Assembly (NCBI GenBank): GCA_014360685.1
Contig: JACIXB010000008.1
Coordinates: forward strand, 1 to 36,202
Source of the DNA: Actinomycetota bacterium
Lineage (GTDB): Bacteria; Actinomycetota; Geothermincolia; Geothermincolales; RBG-13-55-18
Direction: 5' to 3'
DNA: 36,202 nt
The first letter of the stretch is position 1. Every line of letters starts with the position of its first letter. The notes under the pieces were generated by a model. That model was not told the origin of the DNA, ran no database searches, and worked only from the letters and a program-made list of their open reading frames with translations. Both the position numbers and the translations under genes were made by a program. Shown here in pieces: positions 1 through 7,604 of the stretch.

Positions 1-1320
1 GAAGCTGAGGGTCACCCCGGCCTCCTCCGTGCCCGGGTTCTGCACCAGGACGAAGGTGTCGAAGTTGTCACCCAGGGTGCACCCCTCGGCCAGGTACCAG
101 GAGAAGGTCTGGAACTCGTAGACCACGGCGTCACCGTCTTCGTCGTACCAGGTAACGTTGTACACGTCGGTGCCCGTGGCTGTGTACCTGGTTCCCAGGT
201 CCACCGCGAAGCTGCCGGAGGAATCGCTCTGGGTCTCGTATACCACGGGTGTGCCGTATGGATCCATGGTCACCCGGATATCGCGGTTGGCGGGCGCCGT
301 TCCCTCCACCCGGTTGTTTGCCGGGTCGCACTTGGCGCTCACGTCACGGACGGTTATGCTCCGGGTCCCGCCCATGTTGCAGGAGATGTTGACACCGTCC
401 TCGATGTCGTAGTCCGAGAACCAGGCCTCGAAGAAGCCGTCCTTGAAGGTGGTCACGTTCCTGGAGTGTGTGTCGGCGGTCACCGTGAGAGCGGTGCCCG
501 GTACGTAGTACCCGAGGGCCTCGTCGTACTGCGGATAGACCACCAGGCCCGAACCCGACCCCGCGGCCACATCCATCACCGCATTGCCGGCGGCGTCGGT
601 GGAGAACATAAGGGCCGCGTCGCCCGTCCGCAGGTCGAGACCGGCGAAGTCGAGTATGAAAGCTCCGGCGGGTCCAGCCGCGACCTGGGCTTGCGCCACT
701 CCCGGAGGCACGTCGGCATAGTAGGTGGAGGGAGCCACTATGCAGGCCATGACCTGGTTGCCTCCCACGGTGGTTCCGCTCACCCTGTCGTTGGCGAAAT
801 CCACGGCACCGGTCAAAGTGCAATCCACGGTCACCGGCGCTCCGCCGGAGAGATCGGTGACCTTCACCTTGTCGCCGGATACGATATCCCCGGCGGAAAG
901 GTCGGCCTTGAACCAGCCATCGTCCCCTGCCGTCTCGGTGACCGACTGCTTGAGGGTGGTCCCGTCGCTCTGGTAGAGATCGACCTTTACGTTCCCCCCC
1001 GCGGTGGAGATGAAACCCTCCACGGTATCGTAGGGGATGGCTATGCGCAGGGTTCCCGCACTCACACCGGAGGCCTGGAATTCTCCGCCCTGTGCGGCGG
1101 CCTCAGGCCAGGATATCTTCCTTTCCAAGAGGCGCCGATGGGCTTCCTCCGGGGAAGCGGGCAACCTGTGAAGCGGGTCTTGAGGCACGTCGCCGCTCTG
1201 GTTCCATCCCGAATCCCCGGAACCGTGGACCATGGAGATCATGGGGATGAACGCGAGGAGGCCGGCGACGAGAAGAGCGCAGATGATATATATGACCGGG
1301 TTTTTCCTCAGCTTTCTCAT
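1..1320 (-). CDS. Membrane-anchored or secreted surface protein, N-terminal 440 residues (C-terminus outside window)
   Basis: The frame is open from an ATG at 1320 to the left edge, so the protein is cut at its C-terminus. Residues 8-30 form a hydrophobic signal or anchor segment after a basic start (MRKLRKNP). The rest is rich in Gly, Thr, Val and Asp, with alternating strand-like patterns typical of extracellular beta-sandwich or carboxypeptidase-regulatory-like modules. The last visible part (about residues 408-430) has WYLAEGCT then FDTFVLVQNPG, a module seen in repeat-bearing surface proteins of uncultured Actinobacteria and Chloroflexi (family knowledge, from memory). A related module ends the gene at the right edge of the window. 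A purine-rich GGAGGGCAGGGGTGA precedes the start. It lies 31 bp after the gene at 1352-2119 and is probably co-transcribed with it. Function unknown; surface location is inferred. Confidence 0.8.
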   Translation of the reverse strand, partial: MRKLRKNPVIYIICALLVAGLLAFIPMISMVHGSGDSGWNQSGDVPQDPLHRLPASPEEAHRRLLERKISWPEAAAQGGEFQASGVSAGTLRIAIPYDTVEGFISTAGGNVKVDLYQSDGTTLKQSVTETAGDDGWFKADLSAGDIVSGDKVKVTDLSGGAPVTVDCTLTGAVDFANDRVSGTTVGGNQVMACIVAPSTYYADVPPGVAQAQVAAGPAGAFILDFAGLDLRTGDAALMFSTDAAGNAVMDVAAGSGSGLVVYPQYDEALGYYVPGTALTVTADTHSRNVTTFKDGFFEAWFSDYDIEDGVNISCNMGGTRSITVRDVSAKCDPANNRVEGTAPANRDIRVTMDPYGTPVVYETQSDSSGSFAVDLGTRYTATGTDVYNVTWYDEDGDAVVYEFQTFSWYLAEGCTLGDNFDTFVLVQNPGTEEAGVTLSF

Positions 1321-1351
1321 GGTTATCACCCCTGCCCTCCTCCCCTGACCA

Positions 1352-2119
1352 TCAGGTTATTTCCTCGATGTTCGTGAGGTGCCAGATGTTGTAGTCCTTG
1401 CGCAGCGTCATGCGCGCGTTCTCTATGCGGCCGCCTATGCCCACCACTCGCCCTGTGAGGATGGTCTCCGTGTCCGATGGCCGGGACACGGAATCCACGA
1501 CCATGTAATCCAGCCGGCCCTGCGCCACCTTGGTGAGGAATTCCTGGAGCTCCACCAGCTCACGGGCCAGGTCTTCCTCGAAACTTTCGGGCACCACGTA
1601 GTTGGTGCCTCCTCCCAGATCGCCCGCCAGCTGCCGGACGGCGGCAATACGCCACAATCCACCTTCGTATTTAAGGACCATGGTGCCGTCGTGCTTGGAG
1701 CCGTCGGTGGTGGTTATGGTGAAGTAGAGGTAGGAGGAGTTGGGGTCTCCCGGAGGTTGATACTCGGTGGCGATGGCGTCGAGCCGCTTGATGCGCCCTT
1801 CCGCCAGGGCGATGAAGAAGTTCTGGTGGCGCTGAGTCTCGGTCACGTAGCGCATGGTGGGGGTATCCTGCGAGAGGCTGTCCCCGCTGGGGTAACCGGA
1901 TGCCTCCACCCCCTCCGCTTCAGCGTATGTTTCAGTGCCCGCCTCGTTCGCCCCCGCCTCCTCGGCGAGGCTCTCCTCGCCCGCTGCCGCCCTCTCCTTC
2001 GCTGCCTCCCCGGAGCCTTCCCCGCCCACCAGGTCGGCAACCTTCCAGGCGGCCAGGGCGAGGGTCGTGGAGGCGAGAACGGCGACCAGGATGAAGATCA
2101 TGATCCTGCGCACTCCCAT
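1352..2119 (-). CDS. Small membrane-anchored protein, unknown function
   Basis: 255 residues from the ATG at 2119, preferred over an ATG 27 nt upstream because GGGAGAGGTG directly precedes it. Residues 5-27 are a single hydrophobic segment after MGVRR, likely a signal anchor. Residues 33-85 are low-complexity Ala/Glu/Gly, a probable flexible linker. The C-terminal ~165 residues look globular: a segment resembling NTF2-like or SnoaL-type accessory domains (FFIALAEGRI...LYFTITTTDGS...LKYEGGLWRIAAV), then a second alpha/beta stretch. I do not recognise a named family. It is the first gene of a two-gene unit with the surface protein at 1-1320, which suggests an assembly or anchoring role (inference). 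A strong promoter-like sequence on the same strand lies about 520 nt upstream. Confidence 0.75.
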   Translation of the reverse strand: MGVRRIMIFILVAVLASTTLALAAWKVADLVGGEGSGEAAKERAAAGEESLAEEAGANEAGTETYAEAEGVEASGYPSGDSLSQDTPTMRYVTETQRHQNFFIALAEGRIKRLDAIATEYQPPGDPNSSYLYFTITTTDGSKHDGTMVLKYEGGLWRIAAVRQLAGDLGGGTNYVVPESFEEDLARELVELQEFLTKVAQGRLDYMVVDSVSRPSDTETILTGRVVGIGGRIENARMTLRKDYNIWHLTNIEEIT

Positions 2120-2376
2120 CACCTCTCCCGTTTCCCCACCGGGCACCGATGCCCATGCCTTGCGAACTCCTATGAAAAAACCATGAAAATGGAAGCAACA
2201 TCCAGACCCGCCGCGTATTTAATACCCGATCCCCTACCTCCTTTAAACCACGCTAACCCCGTTTATAAATACCGTCGAGTCCAAAGCCCCAGTTTATTTA
2301 ACCAAATCCTGGTTTGCCCGTAAAGGTTTTTGCCGGTATTTCTCCCATATCGGCATATTGCGGCCGGCCGTCAATC

Positions 2377-2411
2377 GATGGTTTGCAAGGTACCTTGCGC
2401 TTTAGACCATC
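2377..2411 (-). promoter_or_regulatory. Nested inverted repeat in the leader of the 1352-2119 gene
   Basis: GATGGT (2377-2382) pairs with ACCATC (2406-2411), enclosing the perfect palindrome GCAAGGTACCTTGC (2385-2398). As RNA it would form a two-stem element; as DNA the inner palindrome could bind a dimeric regulator. It lies between the minus-strand promoter candidate and the start codon at 2119. No known riboswitch class was recognised. Confidence 0.35.
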
Positions 2412-2446
2412 TCGGCTGTTATTTACGCGGGATGCTTGGCCTTTAC

Positions 2447-2471
2447 TATAATGTCTCCTCCCTCGGCCGAG
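2447..2471 (+). promoter_or_regulatory. TATAAT followed by CTCGGCCGAG palindrome
   Basis: A perfect -10 hexamer TATAAT (2447-2452) is followed nine bases later by the 10-bp palindrome CTCGGCCGAG (2462-2471). No good -35 was found. The same palindrome occurs at 29127-29136, again just after a -10-like hexamer, which suggests an operator. If transcribed rightward, the nearest gene start is at 3318. Confidence 0.3.
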
Positions 2472-2644
2472 ATACGCGGTTCATTTTTCCTCTCGGGTGA
2501 TTCCCTAGGCCGCCGGCGCAGGCCCGCCTATACCTTTCAAGTTTCAGGCAAAACAAGGACCCTTAACGGCATTATTCCTTGATTTGTCTCCCCAATCAAA
2601 CCCCATCCGGAAAGCCAACCCGGTCATGTTACCATTGCTCGTTT

Positions 2645-2674
2645 AAAATATCGTTTATCGATGTTGATTGTCAA
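2645..2674 (-). promoter_or_regulatory. Candidate sigma-70-type promoter, leftward
   Basis: Read on the minus strand, TTGACA (2669-2674) is separated by 18 bp from TATTTT (2645-2650). It is the best consensus match noticed in the window. Transcription would start near 2638 and give a leader of about 520 nt before the ATG at 2119. Confidence 0.5.
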
Positions 2675-3317
2675 GGGATGCGAGCTTTGGGGGGAAAGGC
2701 GACGAGACATGGTAACTTTTGGCTTTGCCGGGTTTTCCGTGTAGGTAATTCTCAAGGTTTTTCCCGGGGTCGGGCTTGGCAGGGAGTTATAAATGTCGCT
2801 ACCACCGCGAACGGGGTTGTTCTTCGCCCTGACTGTCAGCCGCGGACCTTTCACCGTCCGCCGGCTCCGAGCCCGGCGTGCCCGGCTGACGCCGGTGATT
2901 TTCCGGCCGGTGAGGTTGAAATAATCGCGGGGTCGAAAAGGACGTTCATCATGGGGATCGAGAAAAGCAACGCGAATGCGCAAGGCGCACATTATCCGAC
3001 CCTATGCCTGACTGATAGCCCATACGTTTTTTAAAGTTATAATTATTGTAAAGTTATGTTGTGGAAGGATATTGAAAATCGGGCAATTTAGGCGTGATAG
3101 ACGGCGTTGGGGACGGCGGGAAGGGCGATAGGGTGGGAGGTCGGTTCCCGGTCGGGAAGCAAGCGCAAAAACGTGCCCTTCGCTTTATGCGATCAGCGGT
3201 ATGTGATGTCCCGCGGAACGCGCCGGCGCATTTTGGCTGAGGGCCGGTGCGGGGTCGAGGGTCAAGCCGCACGTTGAGGGCGTCGGAAGCGCACGAACCC
3301 TGGAGGCAGGAAGAAGC

Positions 3318-6300
3318 TTGAAGATCGGCGGTAAGAAGATGATGAAAAGAGGGGGAGAAAAGAGGCCATCTTTTCGAGGCTTCCGTAAGAGCGGCACTAT
3401 ATTGGGAATTATTTCCATGACCTTCTTCTTTTTGATAAGCGCTTTACCCGCGCCGGGAGCTCCGTCCCCGAGGTACCGGCGAGAGGCGGGGAAGACGGTG
3501 GAGACAACCGCGCCCGCCCTCCAGGATATAGCCGCCACGGATGCCGATCACGCCTGGTCGGTGGGTTCCGGGGGTGCGGTATATGTGACCGAGGACGGAG
3601 GCATGACCTGGATTCCCCGGAACGCCGGGACGAGCGAAGACCTGCTGGCCGTCTCCGCGGTCACCTCGGCGGATGGAAGCTCGGGATGCGTCTGGGCGTC
3701 CGGGCGTAGCGGCACCGTGCTGCGTACCACGGACGGGGGCAGGAACTGGGAAAGCCTGAATCCGGGGATCGGGCGTGACGTGCTGGATATCGCCGCCGTG
3801 GACCGGGATTCCGCCTGGGCGGTGGCGGAAGGTTCGCGGGTACTGCGCACCACGGACGGCGGTAGAAACTGGGAACACCTTGATACCGGGGACTTGAACC
3901 CGCTGCGCTGCTTGGTGGCCCTGGATCGGGACACCGCGGTGGTGGCGGGAGATAACGGCGCTGTCCTCCTGACCCTTGATGGCGGGGCAACCTGGCACCG
4001 GCAGGAAAGCGGCACCGCGGACCACCTGGTGGCTCTTGCCCTGGTGCCCGAGGAAGACGGGGGCACCCTATACGCGTTGGGGGATGCGGGAATGCTCACC
4101 AAGGCCCGCTTCTCTTTCCTCGCGGACGGCAGGATCGGGGAGGAGGCCGGGGGACCCGGAGGGGAGGGGGGCGGGCTGCTTCGCGACGCCTACCTCTCCT
4201 GGTCCGCGGCGGCCACGGGAGTGGAGTCAACTCCCCGAGCGCTGTGCGCCTTGGAGGGAGGAGTGCTCTGGATGGGCGGAAGGGGTTTCCTGCGCAGGAG
4301 TTCGGACAGCGGTGAGCACTGGGAAGCGGTGGACACCGGGGTGACGGGAGAGGTGAACGCCCTTTTCGCGTGCGGGGCCGAGGATCTCTGGGCGGTGGGC
4401 GGGGAAGGTCTGGCCATGCGCAGCTACGACGGAGGGAAGACCTGGGCGCGGCAGTATATACCGCGGGGAAGGACTCTCCTGGACGTCTGGGCCGTGGATG
4501 CGGACACGGCGTGGGCCGCGGGAGAGGGCGGGACGGCACTGGTCACCACCGACGGCGGTTTCACCTGGTCGGCGGCGTATCCGGGAACCGCCGAGGACCT
4601 GTACGCCGTTTCCGCCGCCGATGCCGATAACCTATGGGTGGCGGGCGGAAAGGGGACCGTGTTGCGCAGCTGGAACGGCGGGAAGAGTTGGGAGGAACAG
4701 CCCTCCCGCACGGCCTACGACCTCCTCGACCTCTGCGCCGTGGACGGGAAGACCGCGTGGGCCGTGGGCCGCAGGGGAGTGGTCTTGCGTACCTTCGACG
4801 AGGGTTACACCTGGTACCGGCTGGACCAGGGAGAGGGTCCGGAACTCACCGGGATATGGGCGGAAAGCGCCCTCGACGCCTGGGCCGTCGGCCGGAAGGG
4901 GACGGTGTTGCGCATCCGGGAGGGGGGCCAGGCGCTGGATCGGGTGGAAACCGGCTCCCGGGCGAACCTTCGGGCCATTGCCGGGGCCTCCTCCGAGGGC
5001 GGGGTCGTTCTTTTGGTCGTGGGCGACGAGGGGACCTTGTTGCGTAGCGAGGACGGAGGCTTGTCCTGGCAGGCATTGGATGCGGGTTTTGAGGTGGGAG
5101 ACGGCGAATCTCCACCCGATATCCTGGGAGTCTCCATGGCCGATGCCAGGCACGCCTGGATATGCGGCGAGGGAGGTCTCCTGGCCCGCACCGCGGACGG
5201 CGGTCTTACCTGGGAAATAGAGGAAACCGGGAGCGTTGAGGCCCTGCACGGCGTGGCCTCCCCGGAGACGGACACCGTGTGGTCGGTGGGTTGGAAGGGG
5301 ACCGTACTCCACAAGCGCTCTTCGCCCCGCCTGGACATGGTCAGCCCCGCACAGGTGGAGGCCGAGGGAACGGTGACCCTCGTCGGCCTGGCCTTCGGGG
5401 GCGGGGGTCCGGGACACGCGGTCACCTTCGGAGGAGTGGGGGCCGCCGGCTGTTCGCTGTGGAGCGATAGGCTCATCAAGGTCGCCGTTCCGGGAGAGGC
5501 CTCCGTCCGCGAGGAGGTCAGGGTGGTAACGCCTCGCGGCACGTCCGCTCCCAGGGAGGTGGCAATATTTCCCAAACTCAAGGGTGCCAGTCCCCGCAAC
5601 TGCCATCCCGGGGACCGCGTCACCCTGTCCGGGGCCTCCTTCGGAAGGGAGAGAGGGGATTCCTACGTTACCGTGGGGACGGTGCGCATCCGGGAGTACG
5701 ATTATTGGTCCAACAATTACGTGAGATTCAGGGTACCGGAAGGTCTCCCCCCTGTGGCGGAAATAAGGGTGACGACTCCATCCGGGGCTTCCAACACGGT
5801 GAGGATAAGGATCAGCCCCGCGTCACCTGCCGCGACGGTGAGGGCGGAGCCACGCCTGGATTTCCTGGACCCCCCGTCGGCGTCCCCGGGGAGCGAGGTA
5901 CGCATCCTGGGTTCCAGGTTCGGCTCGTCGCGGGGAGCATCCTACGTGCTCTTCGGCGGGATCAGGGCCACGGAATACCTTTCCTGGAGCGACGGCCTGC
6001 TGGTGGTCAAGATTCCTCCGGGAGCGGCGGGGACGCTCCAAGTGAAAGTGGTGGTCTCGGGCGTCCAGTCCAACGCGGTGACCTTCACCGTGCGGGCCAG
6101 GCCGGTCATCCGCTACCTCAATCCTTCCTCCGGTCCCGCCGGTTCCAGGGTGGAGATCGTGGGGGAGTGGTTCGGGGACCGGGAGGGACCGAGCCATTAC
6201 GTCTCCTTCGGTGGGGTCAATCCGGGCAGTTACGAATATTGGTCCGGCGGACGTATCCTGGTCAAAGTTCCCACCGGCATCTCAGGCGAAGTTCCGGTTA

Positions 6301-7166
6301 CGGTGACCACCCCGGCGGGCACCTCGGAACCCGCGGTCTTCCGGGTCCGCAGGCCGCATCTTTTAGGGGTCTCCGCGTGCGGCGACAAGGCCTTCGCGGT
6401 GGGGGAGAACGGCACCATCATGGTCTCCGACGACTCGGGGCGTAACTGGGTTGAGGCGGAGTCCGGCGTGTCTTTGCGCTTGAACGCCGTAAGCGCCGCC
6501 GAAGCCACCACCGCGTGGGCCGTGGGGGAAGGCGGGGTGATCCTCAAGACCGCCGACGGCGGCGCCACCTGGACCCGGCATCCCGTGGGGAGCACGGTTG
6601 ACCTGCTGGGGATAAGCGCCGCCGACGCCACCACCGCGTGGGCCGTGGGGGAAGGCGGGGTGATCCTCAAGACCGCCGACGGCGGCGCAACCTGGACCCG
6701 CCAGGCATCCGGGACAAGGATGACGCTTCGTGCGGTGTGCGCCGTCGACGCCACCACCGCGTGGGCCGTGGGGGAAGGCGGGGTGATCCTCAAGACCGCC
6801 GACGGCGGCGCCACCTGGACCCCGCAGAACTCCCGCCTCTCGTCCGGCCTCTACGCCGTAAGCGCCGTCGACGCCACCACCGCGTGGGCCGTGGGGGAGG
6901 GCGGGGTCATCCTCAAGACCGCCGACGGCGGCGCCACCTGGACCCCGCAGGATGCCGGGATCCTCATCGCATGGAGAGCGGTATGCTCCTCGGGCTCACA
7001 GAGGGCTTGGGTGGTAGGGAGCTGCGGGGCGGTGTCCACGGGGGACGGCGGAAGGACGTGGACCGTAGAGTCCACCGCCGGGGCCGATTACCGGGCCGTT
7101 TGCACCGCCGGAGGGAGAGTCCTGGCCGTGGGCCTCTACGGGGCGACAACCAGGTTCGCCCCCTGA
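3318..7166 (+). CDS. Large secreted protein: beta-propeller, four IPT/TIG domains, beta-propeller
   Basis: 1282 residues from a TTG at 3318 (AGGA seven bases upstream; an ATG at 3339 is the alternative). A Sec signal peptide follows the basic N-terminus (GTILGIISMTFFFLISALP). Residues ~55-665 hold about 12 YCF48/BNR-like repeats with Asp-box motifs such as TTDGGRNW and SYDGGKTW. Four IPT/TIG immunoglobulin-like domains begin near residues 668, 752, 846 and 929, each with a P/S-x-G-x-x-V-x-I/L-x-G pattern. A second set of about six BNR repeats fills ~1015-1282. Four of these are nearly identical at DNA level with a fixed 123-nt period. No sortase motif or C-terminal membrane segment is visible, so the protein may be released or loosely cell-bound. 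Adhesion or carbohydrate binding is plausible but unproven; YCF48-like repeats in such proteins do not imply photosystem assembly. Confidence 0.9.
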   Translation: MKIGGKKMMKRGGEKRPSFRGFRKSGTILGIISMTFFFLISALPAPGAPSPRYRREAGKTVETTAPALQDIAATDADHAWSVGSGGAVYVTEDGGMTWIPRNAGTSEDLLAVSAVTSADGSSGCVWASGRSGTVLRTTDGGRNWESLNPGIGRDVLDIAAVDRDSAWAVAEGSRVLRTTDGGRNWEHLDTGDLNPLRCLVALDRDTAVVAGDNGAVLLTLDGGATWHRQESGTADHLVALALVPEEDGGTLYALGDAGMLTKARFSFLADGRIGEEAGGPGGEGGGLLRDAYLSWSAAATGVESTPRALCALEGGVLWMGGRGFLRRSSDSGEHWEAVDTGVTGEVNALFACGAEDLWAVGGEGLAMRSYDGGKTWARQYIPRGRTLLDVWAVDADTAWAAGEGGTALVTTDGGFTWSAAYPGTAEDLYAVSAADADNLWVAGGKGTVLRSWNGGKSWEEQPSRTAYDLLDLCAVDGKTAWAVGRRGVVLRTFDEGYTWYRLDQGEGPELTGIWAESALDAWAVGRKGTVLRIREGGQALDRVETGSRANLRAIAGASSEGGVVLLVVGDEGTLLRSEDGGLSWQALDAGFEVGDGESPPDILGVSMADARHAWICGEGGLLARTADGGLTWEIEETGSVEALHGVASPETDTVWSVGWKGTVLHKRSSPRLDMVSPAQVEAEGTVTLVGLAFGGGGPGHAVTFGGVGAAGCSLWSDRLIKVAVPGEASVREEVRVVTPRGTSAPREVAIFPKLKGASPRNCHPGDRVTLSGASFGRERGDSYVTVGTVRIREYDYWSNNYVRFRVPEGLPPVAEIRVTTPSGASNTVRIRISPASPAATVRAEPRLDFLDPPSASPGSEVRILGSRFGSSRGASYVLFGGIRATEYLSWSDGLLVVKIPPGAAGTLQVKVVVSGVQSNAVTFTVRARPVIRYLNPSSGPAGSRVEIVGEWFGDREGPSHYVSFGGVNPGSYEYWSGGRILVKVPTGISGEVPVTVTTPAGTSEPAVFRVRRPHLLGVSACGDKAFAVGENGTIMVSDDSGRNWVEAESGVSLRLNAVSAAEATTAWAVGEGGVILKTADGGATWTRHPVGSTVDLLGISAADATTAWAVGEGGVILKTADGGATWTRQASGTRMTLRAVCAVDATTAWAVGEGGVILKTADGGATWTPQNSRLSSGLYAVSAVDATTAWAVGEGGVILKTADGGATWTPQDAGILIAWRAVCSSGSQRAWVVGSCGAVSTGDGGRTWTVESTAGADYRAVCTAGGRVLAVGLYGATTRFAP
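6504..6945 (+). repeat. Four near-identical intragenic repeats, 123-nt period
   Basis: Copies start at 6504, 6627, 6750 and 6873 with GCCACCACCGCGTGGGCC. Each stays almost identical for roughly 70 nt, through the codons of WAVGEGGVILKTADGGATWT. The period is exactly 41 codons, one propeller blade. The remaining blades of the gene are far more diverged, so these four reflect recent duplication or gene conversion. Confidence 0.9.
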
Positions 7167-7604
7167 GGCGGGACCGCATCCCATGCCCCTTGGCGGTTGC
7201 GGTTTCCCGGTGGAGAGCGCATGGATAACCCGCCGACCCCTCCGGCCGGGGAAGGGGATTGTTAGCCTTGGGAAAGCGGAGACCCCATTACCGGCCCGGT
7301 CACCCGGGGATATTCCCGAGGATCGGTCACGGGGATATCAGCCGAGGATCAGGCCCCGGGTTCCGAGGAGGCCGGGAATCCCGTTTCGCTTTGGGGGAGG
7401 CGGGACCAGGCACAGCGGCGAGAGGGGACGGGAAAGGACAAGGCCTCGATCTTTCCGCGGACCTGATGGTAGGGGAATAAGCCCGTATCCGCGCATCGCC
7501 GGTTACGGAAGGAAGCGTGGGTTCAAGGCGGCGATAGCCGGTGACCCGGCAGTAGGCTGGTGTCCGCGCATCGTCGGTCACCGAAGGTAACCATGGCCGG
7601 GAGC
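7167..7604. other. Intergenic region with short degenerate repeats between convergent genes
   Basis: No gene is supported. Two adjacent related units of 27 and 26 nt, starting GGTCAC and ending CCGAGGATC, occupy 7298-7324 and 7325-7350. A second family, TCCGCGCATCG-CGGT-AC-GAAGG, occurs at 7488-7512 and 7563-7587 (about 22 of 25 positions identical), with a weaker relative GCGATAGCCGGTGAC at 7531-7545. No clear Rho-independent terminator was seen. Confidence 0.55.

Larger units (their letters stand above)
2120..3317. other. 1.2 kb intergenic region between divergent genes, AT-richer than its surroundings
   Basis: No convincing gene. Open frames on both strands here lack domain-like composition and sound ribosome binding sites. 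The stretch holds a consensus-like promoter on the minus strand (2645-2674), a nested hairpin (2377-2411), a TATAAT followed by the palindrome CTCGGCCGAG on the plus strand (2447-2471) and an AT-rich island with a second TATAAT (3038-3043). The 9-nt sequence TAAAGTTAT occurs twice, at 3032-3040 and 3048-3056. The region probably carries control sequences for both flanking surface-protein genes. Confidence 0.6.

Noticed and set aside
2236..2244. Perfect AAAGGAGGT on the minus strand
   Set aside because: No ATG, GTG or TTG start with a usable frame follows at normal spacing, so it does not mark a gene.
2690..2760. Possible c-di-GMP-I riboswitch (GGCAAAGCC-like stretch)
   Set aside because: Only a short core resembles the class; the second conserved segment and the three-stem arrangement could not be found on either strand.
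2579..3034. 151-codon open frame in the long intergenic region (and a 122-codon one opposite)
   Set aside because: Neither has a good ribosome binding site, domain-like hydrophobic pattern or recognisable similarity; both seem accidental.
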